64,000 nucleotides of DNA from Pacificibacter marinus (GCF_900109555.1 NZ_FNZV01000005.1:62001-126000); one strand, 5' to 3'. Shown: positions 25,365-34,840, counted from the stretch's first letter. Notes: generated by a model from the letters alone, not told the origin. Translations and numbers: made by a program.

Positions 25365-27899
25365 TTAGCTGGCTTGTGCGTCTGGTTTAAACCGAGTGCC
25401 ATCGGCGACAACAAATTGGCCCCGTTTGATTTTGCGAATTTTGCCTTGGCGTAAAAGCTGCCCAAAGGACCGCAAGCGGTCTTCTAAGGGGAGTTCTTCT
25501 GCCATGGCTTGGCTGGCCAAACGCATGATTTGCGGACGTGTTACAGTTTCACGGCCTTCAATAAAGTTTGAATAGGCCGCGGCGGCTTCAAGCACTTCAC
25601 TCAAGTTTTCGGCGCCAACGGTTTCAACGTAATCAGCAAAATTTCCTGGGCCTTTTGGTGCCATAATTTGCGGTCTGCGCGTGGGCTGCGGCTGTGGTGC
25701 CTCAAGGTGTTCATTTTCTTGTATCGCAAGGGCGGCAGAAGACACGCGGCGCGGACGTACTGGGGTGATATTTGCGCCTTGCACGGTGTCAGGCTGCGCA
25801 TCAATGCGTTGTTCCGAGACCAACATCAAAGGGGCAAGGCGGCGCTGGATGGACTTTGTTGCTTCACTTGGGTGACGCGGGCGCACCACACGGGCAAGAT
25901 CTTCTTTGTAGGCGACGGCTTCTTCCGCATCTTTTTGTTCATCAGACAAGGGCGCGTCATTTTGCTCGGCGCGTGTTGCCGCCACAGCTGCTTTCAAATG
26001 CTGGATAGCGTTGCGACGACGTGTGTTTGCACCGTCTTCCATTTCGCGCTCTGCTGTGTCGAGCAGACGAGACATAGAGGCGTCTGAGGCATCAAAGATG
26101 TTGCGTGTTTCGTCTTCGTCATTTTCGTCTGAGATCTGTGTATCGTCTTCGTTTTCGGCAATCGTACGAAAGTCGTTGTCGCCAGCGGTCTCGTCAACAG
26201 TAGAGCCGTCATTAACAGGGATGTCATCAACAGGGGTTTCATCCTGCTGAGCAACTACATCATCGTCACGGCCTTGGTCGTCCGTATCTTGATCGTCTGA
26301 AATGATGTCCGCCGCGACTTCGATTTCCCCATCAGAGTCGGCGGTGACTTCTGCCAATTCGCGCATCAGCTCATCTTCGGCATCATCATCCAAAGACGAT
26401 TCGCCAAGTTCCTTGCGCAAAAGTGCGGCCAAGTTATCTTCGTCGACGTGAGGCGCAGGTTTGACTTCATCCGGTGTTGTTTCGTCGTTCATTTTGGCTG
26501 CAAAGGCTGCGGGGTCAAAATCTTGTGCCTGTTCTTGTGAATCAACATTGGTTGCGTTTTCTGATACATCGTTGGCGTCTGAGCGGCGCATTTTAATCAC
26601 GCGCGCTCGTACGCGACGCTGTGGATCAGGAACATCTATTGCAACTGGTTCGTCGACTTCAGGCGTAGCTGTCGCTTCGGCAATATCGGCTGCCAACGTT
26701 GTGTCGATGTCATGCAGGTCAGCAGTTTCGCCTGCGGGCAGAGATTGTGGTTCATCCGGCGTGTCTGCGTTTAGGGCGGATAGAATGTTGTCTATAGAAT
26801 CGCTGTCGGAGGTTGTGTTTTCTGGGCTGTGCTCAAGCACTTCCTCAGCAACCTCAGCAACCTCAGCAACCTCAGCAACCTCAGCAACCTCAGCAACCTC
26901 AGCAACTTCGCTTTGTGCCAGTTCCGCTGCTGCGGCAGCTTTGGCTTTGGCCTGTACTGCAGCTCTCATCCGCTTTCTGCGTGCGATTTTGGCCGCTCTG
27001 CGTTCGGCGGCCGCTTTGGCTTGTGCTGCCAATTTTGCATCTGGTTCAGATGTCTCTGGTTGCGCAGACATTTCAGTATCTGAGATCATATCTGCGGCAG
27101 GGTCTTGTTTTTGAATATCCTGCGCGGGCTCAAAAGAATCCGTGGCATGTTGATCTTCGGCATATTCCGAGATGTTGCGCTGGGACACGGCAGCACGAAT
27201 GCGTTCAAGTTTATCAGCGATTGAGGCCGTTTCCGCCGCTTGCACGGGGGCACCTGACATCAAGCTTTGTGGCGCGCGGATCGCATCTTGCGCGTCATCT
27301 TGTGTGGCATTGTGGCTGGTATCAGCATGTGCGTAGACCGCGTTGTCTGGTCCGCTGATATCTGGCTCATGCGCATCTGGTTGATTGAGGTCAGAAATCT
27401 GGGTGTTTGTCTCGTCTTGATCTTTATGGATCATGGATGCGGACAGAGTATCACCACCAATCGCGTTGGTTTTCGCCTTTGCAGCAGCTTTGCGTTTCAA
27501 GGCACGCGTATTGCCGGGTTTCCCAGCTTTTTTGGCCTTTTTCTTTTTGGATTTTTCAGATGGCGCGGCTTTGTGATCCTCGGAATGAGCGGGCTGAGCA
27601 GCCCCGCTCGATTGGGACATAAAAGATGTGTCTTCTGAGTCGGCATCGATTTGACGCAAAACAACGCCGTTGCCTTGCACTTTGGCTTCGACGCGACGCT
27701 GAATTTCCTTTTCTGCAATAGAATGCAGCATGTTGGCGTCTGGCGTCGGAGGTTCCGCGCCGAAGTAGCGGTCATCTGCCGCAAGGTCTCTAAAATACTC
27801 GGCAATGCCGCGCATCGTTGAGAACGGATCATCGAAACCTTCCAACGTACAGGAGAAGGTTCCATAGGATACCGTCAGGATTTTACTATCACTTACCAT
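25365..27899 (-). CDS. Large Ala/Glu/Asp-rich, mostly disordered protein of unknown function
   Basis: An 844-residue acidic protein. Only the ends look ordered. The N-terminal 80 residues (SKILTVSYGTFSCTLEGFDDPF...RGIAEYFRDLAADDRYFG) and the C-terminal 110 (MAPKGPGNFADYVETVGAENLSEVL...MRLASQ...LRSFGQLLRQGKIRKIKRGQF) match a conserved Rhodobacterales family, often mis-annotated as chemotaxis protein. The long middle is low-complexity, with KKKKAKKAGK and AAKAKAAAAAE runs and a tandem EVA repeat near residues 332-352. No signal peptide or membrane helix. The ends suggest a scaffold or regulatory hub; no function can be given. It is divergent from the thiamine pyrophosphokinase gene. Confidence 0.8.
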   Translation of the reverse strand: MVSDSKILTVSYGTFSCTLEGFDDPFSTMRGIAEYFRDLAADDRYFGAEPPTPDANMLHSIAEKEIQRRVEAKVQGNGVVLRQIDADSEDTSFMSQSSGAAQPAHSEDHKAAPSEKSKKKKAKKAGKPGNTRALKRKAAAKAKTNAIGGDTLSASMIHKDQDETNTQISDLNQPDAHEPDISGPDNAVYAHADTSHNATQDDAQDAIRAPQSLMSGAPVQAAETASIADKLERIRAAVSQRNISEYAEDQHATDSFEPAQDIQKQDPAADMISDTEMSAQPETSEPDAKLAAQAKAAAERRAAKIARRKRMRAAVQAKAKAAAAAELAQSEVAEVAEVAEVAEVAEVAEVAEEVLEHSPENTTSDSDSIDNILSALNADTPDEPQSLPAGETADLHDIDTTLAADIAEATATPEVDEPVAIDVPDPQRRVRARVIKMRRSDANDVSENATNVDSQEQAQDFDPAAFAAKMNDETTPDEVKPAPHVDEDNLAALLRKELGESSLDDDAEDELMRELAEVTADSDGEIEVAADIISDDQDTDDQGRDDDVVAQQDETPVDDIPVNDGSTVDETAGDNDFRTIAENEDDTQISDENDEDETRNIFDASDASMSRLLDTAEREMEDGANTRRRNAIQHLKAAVAATRAEQNDAPLSDEQKDAEEAVAYKEDLARVVRPRHPSEATKSIQRRLAPLMLVSEQRIDAQPDTVQGANITPVRPRRVSSAALAIQENEHLEAPQPQPTRRPQIMAPKGPGNFADYVETVGAENLSEVLEAAAAYSNFIEGRETVTRPQIMRLASQAMAEELPLEDRLRSFGQLLRQGKIRKIKRGQFVVADGTRFKPDAQAS
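26843..26905. repeat. Seven perfect 9-bp tandem repeats (minisatellite) in a coding region
   Basis: The unit CCTCAGCAA is repeated seven times without a mismatch. On the coding (minus) strand it encodes the tripeptide Glu-Val-Ala repeated in frame within the disordered middle of the 844-residue protein. Because the unit is a multiple of three, slippage would change protein length without breaking the frame. Confidence 0.95.
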
Positions 27900-28039
27900 G
27901 CTTGACTCGCTTTCTGCTCTTGCTCAGCAAAGACATATTTACCATGAATTGGTTCGCAAATTGGCACAAAACCAAGAAAAGACATTGATTATTTCGTGTT
28001 CTAATTGTGGCAAGATGGTTAATGCCGCATAACCATTTT

Positions 28040-28711
28040 ATGAAAAACACAGTCCTTTCATCGACAATCGGCGTTACTCTTCTTGGGGGTGGCAAGGTTG
28101 AACCTGCAACGCTTTCCCATGCGTTAACGCTGGCACCGCACTTGGTGGCGGCCGATGGGGCTGCGCAGACTGCGCTTGAATACGGGTATATGCCAAAGGC
28201 TGTGATCGGCGATTTTGACAGTCTATCGAGTGACATGCGCAAACAGATGCCGTCTGAAATTTTGCACCATATTGCCGAACAAGATAGCACAGACTTTGAA
28301 AAATGCCTGTCCCGCGTGGACGCTCCGCTTATTTTAGGTGTTGGGTTTATGGGCGCGCGGATCGATCATGAACTGTCTGTCTATAACACATTGGTGCGCT
28401 TTCCCGAAAAACGCTGCCTTATTGTGGGGGAGTATGACATTTGCCTGCACGCCCCGCGACAGTTGCGGCTTGAGCTTGAGGTCGGGACACGGGTATCGCT
28501 GTTTCCGCTTAAACCTGTGGCGGGTGCCAGCTCTGGTTTGTTGTGGCCGATTGAAAATATTGCCTTTGCGCCGGGGGGGCGGATCGGCACTTCAAATGAG
28601 GCAAGCGACAAAACTGTAGATTTGGAATTCTACGATGATGGCATGTTGCTGATTCTACCGCGACACACATTGCCACGCCTTTTGGATGCGCTGAACGTGC
28701 GCGTGGATTAG
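28040..28711 (+). CDS. Thiamine pyrophosphokinase
   Basis: About 223 residues. The family motifs are in order: VTLLGGGKV, LVAADGAAQTALEYG, VIGDFDSL, the ATP/metal segment EQDSTDFEKCL, and GVGFMGARIDHEL. It converts thiamine to thiamine diphosphate with ATP. The start is uncertain: GTG at 28007, ATG at 28022 and ATG at 28040 are all in frame and none has a good ribosome-binding site. The last (MKNTVLSSTIGVTLLGGG) best fits family length. No TPP riboswitch was recognised upstream. Its stop overlaps the stop of the convergent transporter gene. Confidence 0.9.
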   Translation: MKNTVLSSTIGVTLLGGGKVEPATLSHALTLAPHLVAADGAAQTALEYGYMPKAVIGDFDSLSSDMRKQMPSEILHHIAEQDSTDFEKCLSRVDAPLILGVGFMGARIDHELSVYNTLVRFPEKRCLIVGEYDICLHAPRQLRLELEVGTRVSLFPLKPVAGASSGLLWPIENIAFAPGGRIGTSNEASDKTVDLEFYDDGMLLILPRHTLPRLLDALNVRVD

Positions 28712-29610
28712 GCCGCAGATTTTGCGTGTTGAGACAAGACGTGTTCGCGGTGCACCAGATATAGCCCCGATCCGACGATCAGTGTCACCCCGACCCACGT
28801 GGCGGGGGACGGAAAATCGCCAAACACGAAAAATCCAATCGCCGTCGCAAAGGCCATTTCCGCATAGGACAGGGGAGCAATCGTGGCAGAGGGGGCAAAG
28901 CGCAAAGAAAACGTCAAGAACAGGTGCGATACAGTGGCCATAACCCCGATCGCTGCAAGATATATCCACATCCTGCCACTGGGCATAACCGCGTCAAACA
29001 TGCCGCCTTGGCCTTCAAATATAAACAACAGAGGGATGGTGAACAGCAAAGCCAGCCCTGAGGTCGCTGATTGTAAAACGAGGGGCGGGTGCGTGCGCAA
29101 TTGGCGTGTGACCAACATGTAAGCCGCAAAGAGAAACCCCGTGGCCAAAGGCAAAAGCGCGACATAGCCAAAGGCCAAAATGCCCGGCTGTACAACAATC
29201 ATAGCCCCTAAAAACCCCACCGCCGATGCAATGATGCGGCGCGGACCGACTTGTTCGCCCAAGAACACCCAGCCCATAAACATCAAGATGAAGGGCTCTA
29301 TAAAAACGATGGCCAAAGCATCGGCCAAAGGCATAACACTGACGGCCCAAACAAAGGTGATCGTGGATCCCAAAGTGAATATTGCGCGCAGGGCCAAAAG
29401 TCCCCAGTCACGGCGCGAAATACGCCAACTCAACCCTAAAGACAGCGCGATGGGCAGCACAATGGCACCTTGCACCACATAGCGTGCGACAGCGATCTGC
29501 CCTGTGGGGTGAAATTCGGATGCGATTTTGGCACAGGCATCCATCAGCGGTGCCGTGGCCGTAAAGGCGAGCATGCAAAGGATGCCCAAAATTATGCGAT
29601 CAGTGTTCAT
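28708..29610 (-). CDS. EamA/DMT-superfamily transporter
   Basis: A 300-residue protein with ten predicted hydrophobic segments in two EamA repeats. The N-terminal half begins MNTDRIILGILCMLAFTATAPLMDACAKIAS and the second repeat has the typical TVSHLFLTFSLRFAPSATIAPLSYAEMAFA pattern. Such proteins export or import amino acids, nucleosides or other metabolites; substrate not readable. The start at 29610 has no clear ribosome-binding site. It follows the DUF454 gene by about 40 bases on the same strand. Confidence 0.9.
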   Translation of the reverse strand: MNTDRIILGILCMLAFTATAPLMDACAKIASEFHPTGQIAVARYVVQGAIVLPIALSLGLSWRISRRDWGLLALRAIFTLGSTITFVWAVSVMPLADALAIVFIEPFILMFMGWVFLGEQVGPRRIIASAVGFLGAMIVVQPGILAFGYVALLPLATGFLFAAYMLVTRQLRTHPPLVLQSATSGLALLFTIPLLFIFEGQGGMFDAVMPSGRMWIYLAAIGVMATVSHLFLTFSLRFAPSATIAPLSYAEMAFATAIGFFVFGDFPSPATWVGVTLIVGSGLYLVHREHVLSQHAKSAA

Positions 29611-29652
29611 TTGGCAATTAGAGCCACACAAGATCAAATCACAAGTGGGGTT

Positions 29653-30048
29653 TTACGCATTGGGCCGTGTTAGGATGTACAGGGCCGCTGCAGACATGCA
29701 CAGGGCTTGGATCACAAGGATCTTGATCGGCGCAGCAAACACAATCGCTGCCCCCAAAGTGAACCCCATCATCGACAGAGCCAAAAGTTTGACCCTAGGC
29801 GCAATCGAACCTGTGTCTTCCCAATTTTGAATGGGCGGGCCAAGTGTGGGGTGTGAGATCAACCAATGGCGAATACGTGGCGATCCTTTGGTGAAAAAGA
29901 ACGCTGCCAGAATAAGAAACACAGTTGTCGGCATCACGGGCAAAACGGCCCCTATTATACCAAGTCCGACACATATCCATCCCAGAGCTAGGTGCATAAA
30001 TTTTTGAAGGGTTTGATGGGGGCGGGCCATTGGTTTTACGGTATCCAT
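29653..30048 (-). CDS. DUF454 (YbaN-like) inner membrane protein
   Basis: A 131-residue membrane protein with the DUF454 signature: LGWICVGLGIIGAVLPVMPTTVFLILAAFFFTKGSPRIRHWLISHPTLGPPIQNWEDTGSI. It has about four membrane helices. The ATG at 30048 (MDTVKPMARPHQ) gives the expected family length; a longer frame upstream lacks similarity. Function unknown. It is divergent from rpiA and upstream of the DMT transporter on the same strand. Confidence 0.88.
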   Translation of the reverse strand: MDTVKPMARPHQTLQKFMHLALGWICVGLGIIGAVLPVMPTTVFLILAAFFFTKGSPRIRHWLISHPTLGPPIQNWEDTGSIAPRVKLLALSMMGFTLGAAIVFAAPIKILVIQALCMSAAALYILTRPNA

Positions 30049-30302
30049 CTGTGTAGCGTGAACGACATGTCTTTTTGCTGGGTATAGATGTGCAAAACTG
30101 CGTTTACCACACCTGTGGTGCCGCTTTGCTATTTCAAGAGCGATGTGCCTATTTCTGGACTGTTTCACCCTATCACCACGTGGAACTGCCGCTTATAAGG
30201 GCATCGATTCCATCTGCGCCTGAACTGGGCCAGCCATCCTTTTTTGCTCGTGCCCGTGATTGTTCATAGACGCTGGGCGCATATAACCTCGGAGAGCCGC
30301 CC

Positions 30303-31091
30303 ATGTCTGACACTCTTTCCCCGATCGACACCGCTAAATTTGTTGCCGCCAAACGTGCAGTTGAGTTTGTCGAAGACGGTATGAAACTTGGGCTGGGCAC
30401 AGGGTCCACCGCCTTTTGGATGGTGCGACTTTTGGGCGAAATGGTGCGCAATGATGGCTTGAAAATTGTGGGCGTGCCCACGTCAACCCGCACCGCAGAA
30501 TTGGCCCGTCAAGAAGGCATCAAAGTGATCTCGCTGGATGAGGCCAAATGGCTTGATCTCACCATCGATGGGGCGGATGAATTTGATGCAGAGCTGAACT
30601 TGATCAAAGGCGGCGGTGGCGCTTTGTTGCAAGAAAAAATCGTGGCCACAGCATCAGATCAGATGATCGTGATTTCAGATGTGTCCAAACAGGTCGACAC
30701 GCTGGGCGCGTTTCCTTTGCCCGTCGAAGTGATCCCCTTTGGCTGGCAGACCACCAAAGCGTTGATCGAAGAAACATTGGTATCGATGGATGTGTTGGGG
30801 CAGCGGACCACGTTGCGGATGAATGGAGCCACACCTTATGTCACGGATGAAGGTAATCATATCATTGACTTGCATGTGCAGCGCATTGGCAACGCGCGTC
30901 AATTGGCGTTGATCCTTAATCAAATCCCGGGCGTTGTTGAAAACGGTTTGTTCATTGATATCTGCGATGTAGTGGTCATTGGTCACGGCGATGGGCGTGT
31001 TGAAACGCATGATATCAATTCAGGCGAAACCACAGAAGGCTTGGTGCACTTTGCGGAAAACGAAAACATCTTTTCCGACATGGGTGATTAA
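30303..31091 (+). CDS. rpiA: Ribose-5-phosphate isomerase A
   Basis: A 262-residue enzyme interconverting ribose 5-phosphate and ribulose 5-phosphate. Motifs: LGLGTGSTAFW (phosphate loop), DGADEFD and KGGGGALLQEKIVA with the catalytic Glu/Lys residues. Full length. It has its own terminator and is followed by gor on the same strand. Confidence 0.97.
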   Translation: MSDTLSPIDTAKFVAAKRAVEFVEDGMKLGLGTGSTAFWMVRLLGEMVRNDGLKIVGVPTSTRTAELARQEGIKVISLDEAKWLDLTIDGADEFDAELNLIKGGGGALLQEKIVATASDQMIVISDVSKQVDTLGAFPLPVEVIPFGWQTTKALIEETLVSMDVLGQRTTLRMNGATPYVTDEGNHIIDLHVQRIGNARQLALILNQIPGVVENGLFIDICDVVVIGHGDGRVETHDINSGETTEGLVHFAENENIFSDMGD

Positions 31092-31143
31092 AGCACACAG
31101 ATGCGCCGCGCCTAAATATTGCAGCACGTCACGGAAAGTTATG

Positions 31144-31167
31144 CCCCGCAGGTCTCTGCGGGGTTTT
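31144..31167 (+). terminator. Terminator after rpiA
   Basis: A CCCCGCAG/CTGCGGGG stem with a 4-base loop is followed by TTTTG. It separates rpiA from gor. Confidence 0.85.
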
Positions 31168-31233
31168 GTTTTGGGTGCGCTATGATTACATCTAGGACCA
31201 AGTTTAGAAATATTCCAAATTGGGTGATGACAG

Positions 31234-32595
31234 ATGGCTTTTGACTTTGATCTCTTTGTAATCGGTGGTGGTTCTGGCGGTGTGCGCGCTGCAAGGCTTA
31301 CAGCGGCAGGGGGCGCGAAAGCGGCCTTGGCCGAAGAGTTTCGCATGGGCGGCACCTGTGTCATTCGTGGTTGTGTGCCCAAAAAGCTAATGGTCTTTGC
31401 TTCACAGTATTCTGGTGCCGCCAAAGAGGCCGCCGAATATGGTTGGGATATTTCCATCGGCGATTTCAATTGGGCGTCTTTCCAAGAGCGCTTGTCAGCC
31501 GAACTGTCACGTCTTGAAGCGATCTATACTAAAAATGCGGGCAATGCGGGTGTCGAGATTTTCCACCAACGTGCCACTGTTAAAGATGCGCACACGGTTG
31601 TTTTGGCCGATGGCACAGAAATCACGGCGAAACATATCTTGATCGCCACAGGCGGCACGCCATTCGTGCCCGACACTATTCCTGGTATCGAACATGCGAT
31701 CACCTCTAACGAAATCTTCGACATCCCTGAATTGCCAAAACGCATCTTGATCGTTGGCGGTGGTTACATCGCGTCTGAGTTTGCTTGTATTTTTAACGGT
31801 TTGGGCACTGAGACCTCGCAATACTATCGTGGTGCGCAGATTTTGCGCGGCTTTGATGACGAAGCGCGCGGGCATATTGCTGAACTGATTGCTGAGCAGG
31901 GCGTGAACCTGCATGTCGGCACCGATGTGGAACGCATCGACAAAAAAGACGACGGGCTGCATGTCAAATCCACCGATGGTAAAACCAAAGTGTTTGATGT
32001 GGTGCTCTACGCGACAGGCCGCACGCCCAACACCAATGGGCTAGGACTTGAACAGGCGGGCGTTACACAGGGGCGCGCGGGTGAAGTTGTGGTCGACGCG
32101 TACAGCCAAACCAATATCCCCTCGATCTATGCCGTGGGCGATGTGACGAACCGTATTCAATTGACGCCTGTGGCAATCCGCGAAGCTGTGGCCTTTCATG
32201 AAACCGTGTTCAAAGGCAATCCAATGACGCCGGATCACGCCAATGTGCCGTCTGCGATTTTCACTCAGCCCGAATATGGCACAGTTGGCCTCACCGAAGA
32301 GCAAGCGCGCGAAGACGGCCCTATCGAAGTGTATTCCGCAGCGTTCCGCCCAATGCAAAATGCGTTCATCGGCAAAAACGAACGGGTGATGTTTAAACTT
32401 ATCGTGTGTTCCAACACGCGCAAAGTGCTGGGCTGTCACATCATCGCGCCTCATGCTGGCGAAATGATTCAATTGGCGGGAGTCGCTGTAAAAATGGGCG
32501 CCACCAAGGAAGATTTCGATGCCACAGTGGCGGTGCATCCGACCATGGCAGAAGAGATTGTGCTGATGAAAGAGCCTGTGCGGGTCCACAAATAG
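31234..32595 (+). CDS. gor: Glutathione-disulfide reductase
   Basis: A 453-residue flavoprotein that keeps glutathione reduced with NADPH. FAD-binding motif VIGGGSGGVRAARL, redox-active disulfide in GGTCVIRGCVPKK, NAD(P)-binding GGGYIASEFA, second FAD segment SIYAVGDVTNRIQLTPVA and C-terminal active-site His in VAVHPTMAEE. The CVIRGC spacing agrees with alphaproteobacterial enzymes. Complete, with no sign of truncation. Confidence 0.96.
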   Translation: MAFDFDLFVIGGGSGGVRAARLTAAGGAKAALAEEFRMGGTCVIRGCVPKKLMVFASQYSGAAKEAAEYGWDISIGDFNWASFQERLSAELSRLEAIYTKNAGNAGVEIFHQRATVKDAHTVVLADGTEITAKHILIATGGTPFVPDTIPGIEHAITSNEIFDIPELPKRILIVGGGYIASEFACIFNGLGTETSQYYRGAQILRGFDDEARGHIAELIAEQGVNLHVGTDVERIDKKDDGLHVKSTDGKTKVFDVVLYATGRTPNTNGLGLEQAGVTQGRAGEVVVDAYSQTNIPSIYAVGDVTNRIQLTPVAIREAVAFHETVFKGNPMTPDHANVPSAIFTQPEYGTVGLTEEQAREDGPIEVYSAAFRPMQNAFIGKNERVMFKLIVCSNTRKVLGCHIIAPHAGEMIQLAGVAVKMGATKEDFDATVAVHPTMAEEIVLMKEPVRVHK

Positions 32596-32767
32596 GTCCT
32601 ACGTCAAAGTATTGGCGAATATATTGTGGAAAAACACACAATTGCAGTGCGCCAGTGCGCGCTGCCCTTGAAACCTGCCCATAAAAAGAACATTTTAAAC
32701 ACGAGCAATGACCTTGGGCGATATCGCGCCCCAGTGTCATAAGTTTTTGAGAGAGGAAGAGACCTAA

Positions 32768-33910
32768 ATGGCCAGCAACAACGGCGGACCATGGGGATCA
32801 GGCGGCGGCGGAAATCGCGGCAACGGATCTTCGGATAATGATCGCGAAAAGCCTACAGGCGGCGATCGTCGTCCAGGCGGCAATCAAACCCAAATCCCTG
32901 AGATTGACCAGATGCTCAACAAGGGCAACGAGTATCTTAAGGTTCTGATGGGCGGCAAAGGTGGGGGCAATGGCTCTGGCTCCGGTGGTCCAAGCGGGCA
33001 GGGCGGAGTTCCTAAGGGGCTAATCGCACTGGGTGTTGTTGGCGCAGTTGGCATTTGGTTGTTCAGCTCGTTTTACACTGTGCAAACCGAACAAAACGGT
33101 GTTGAGCTTTTCTTAGGTCAATATCACCGCACTACAACCGAGGGTCTGAAATTTGCCCCTTGGCCGATTGTGACCCACGAATTGGTCAATGTAACAGGGC
33201 AACGCTCTGAAAGCATTGGTACGGTATCCACGGGTGATGATGGCTTGATGTTGACCACGGATGAAAACATCGTGGACATCGATTTCCAAGTTGTTTGGAA
33301 CATCAACGATTCATCCAAGTACCTGTTTAACCTTGCATACCCACGCGAAACTGTGCGGGCTGTGTCTGAATCCTCGATGCGTGAAATCATTGCGTCATCA
33401 GAACTGTCTCCAATTTTAAACCGCGACCGTGGTTTGATTTCGGACACCGCTAAAACACTGATCCAATCCACGTTGGACGATCTGGATGCTGGTATTTCTA
33501 TCGTGCGTGTCAACCTCGATAAAGCCGATCCGCCAGAAGAAGTGATCAACGCGTTCCGCGATGTGCAAGCTGCCGAACAAGAACGTGACCGTTTGGAACG
33601 TCAAGCTGATGCCTATGCCAATACTGTAGTGGCGGGCGCACGTGGTACATCTGCGCAAATCCTTGAAGAGGCCGAAGGTTATCGTGCCCGCGTCGTCAAC
33701 GAAGCTCAGGGTGAAGCATCGCGTTTCACAGCTGTTTTGGGGGAATACCAGAACGCACCAGAGGTGACACGCAAGCGTCTGTACCTAGAAACCATCGAAG
33801 AGGTTTACAGCGGCATTGATAAAATCATCTTGGATGAAGGTGCCGAAGGATCTGGCGTTGTGCCATATCTGCCGCTCAATGAACTCAAGAAAACAGCGGG
33901 GACAAATTAA
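32768..33910 (+). CDS. hflK: FtsH protease modulator HflK
   Basis: A 380-residue SPFH-domain membrane protein. A hydrophilic Gly/Asn/Arg-rich N-terminus of about 75 residues precedes one membrane helix (GLIALGVVGAVGIWLF). The prohibitin-like domain follows, then a coiled coil (AAEQERDRLERQADAYAN). With HflC it forms the cage around the FtsH protease and tunes membrane protein turnover. The stop shares one base with the hflC start (TAATG). Confidence 0.95.
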   Translation: MASNNGGPWGSGGGGNRGNGSSDNDREKPTGGDRRPGGNQTQIPEIDQMLNKGNEYLKVLMGGKGGGNGSGSGGPSGQGGVPKGLIALGVVGAVGIWLFSSFYTVQTEQNGVELFLGQYHRTTTEGLKFAPWPIVTHELVNVTGQRSESIGTVSTGDDGLMLTTDENIVDIDFQVVWNINDSSKYLFNLAYPRETVRAVSESSMREIIASSELSPILNRDRGLISDTAKTLIQSTLDDLDAGISIVRVNLDKADPPEEVINAFRDVQAAEQERDRLERQADAYANTVVAGARGTSAQILEEAEGYRARVVNEAQGEASRFTAVLGEYQNAPEVTRKRLYLETIEEVYSGIDKIILDEGAEGSGVVPYLPLNELKKTAGTN

Positions 33911-34785
33911 TGAATAAGCTTCTCGTAAGTGCCATCGGCCTCATCGTGATCGCCTTTTTGGTTTTGTCTTCTCTGTTCATCGTGGATGAACGTGAAAAAG
34001 CTTTGGTCATTCAGTTCGGTCAAATTAAAGCCGTTAAAGAAGACCCCGGCTTGGCTTTCAAAATTCCATTTATCCAAAGCGTAGAATACTACGATGACCG
34101 GATTTTGTCGCTTGAAACGGCAGAAACCGAAGTGACGCCATCTGATGATCGTCGCCTCGTGGTAGATGCTTTTGCACGCTACCGTATTGTTGACGTGGTG
34201 AAATTCAAACGCGCTGTGTCCACAGGCGGCATGCGCAAAGCCGAGGTCGATCTTGAGGGCATCCTCATTGACCGTATTCGTGCTGTTTTGGGTGCGGATG
34301 GTGTGACATCCAACACGATCCTTTCAGCTGAGCGGACTGTCTTGATGGATCAAATCACCGAACAAGCCGATGCGCGCGCAGCTCAGTTGGGGGTCGACAT
34401 CTTGGATGTGCGTCTCAAGCAAACCAACCTGCCAGAGCAAAACTTGGACGCGACATTCGCACGGATGCGGGCGGAACGTGAACGTGAAGCTGCTGATGAG
34501 CGAGCGCGTGGTGAAGAAGCGGCCCAACGTGTACGGGCACAAGCCGACCGGACTGTGGTCGAACTTGAATCCATTGCACGTCGCCAAGCGGAAATCGCCC
34601 GTGGTGAAGCCGATGCAGAGCGCAACCGTACCTTTGCTGACGCTTTTGGTGCTGACCCCGAATTCTTTGAATTCTACCGGTCTTTGAACGCGTACCGTGC
34701 TGGTTTGACTGGGGATACAACCACTATGGTGATCTCGCCAGAGTCTGAATTCTTTGACTACTTGAAGTCTTCAACAGGCAAGTAA
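33910..34785 (+). CDS. hflC: FtsH protease modulator HflC
   Basis: A 291-residue partner of HflK. An N-terminal membrane helix (LLVSAIGLIVIAFLVLSSLFIV) is followed by the SPFH domain (FIVDEREKALVIQFGQIK) and a long charged helix (ARMRAEREREAADERARGEEAAQ). The C-terminal part (FFEFYRSLNAYRAGL) matches HflC. Translation is coupled to hflK by a one-base overlap, giving equal subunit supply. Confidence 0.95.
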   Translation: MNKLLVSAIGLIVIAFLVLSSLFIVDEREKALVIQFGQIKAVKEDPGLAFKIPFIQSVEYYDDRILSLETAETEVTPSDDRRLVVDAFARYRIVDVVKFKRAVSTGGMRKAEVDLEGILIDRIRAVLGADGVTSNTILSAERTVLMDQITEQADARAAQLGVDILDVRLKQTNLPEQNLDATFARMRAEREREAADERARGEEAAQRVRAQADRTVVELESIARRQAEIARGEADAERNRTFADAFGADPEFFEFYRSLNAYRAGLTGDTTTMVISPESEFFDYLKSSTGK

Positions 34786-34807
34786 CCCCAAAAACACAAT
34801 TCATTCT

Positions 34808-34840
34808 AAGGGCCGGTGCATGCATCGGCCCTTTTATTTT
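34808..34840 (+). terminator. Terminator after hflKC
   Basis: AAGGGCCG/CGGCCCTT arms enclose a GC-palindromic loop (GTGCATGCAT), with TTTTATTTT after. It ends the hflKC unit. The remaining 200 bases up to the protease gene are AT-rich and should contain its promoter. Confidence 0.85.

Noticed and set aside
26843-26905. The tandem repeat as a CRISPR array
   Set aside because: Units are 9 bases, directly adjacent, with no spacers, and lie in a coding frame.
26461-27114. A Ser-rich 217-codon frame on the plus strand in the 26 kb region
   Set aside because: It arises from the biased Asp/Ala/Glu codons of the 844-residue gene on the other strand, including the 9-bp repeat, and has no independent support.
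30260-30287. TTGTTC and TATAAC with a 16-base spacer upstream of rpiA
   Set aside because: The implied transcription start would remove or overlap the GGAGAG ribosome-binding site a few bases before the ATG.
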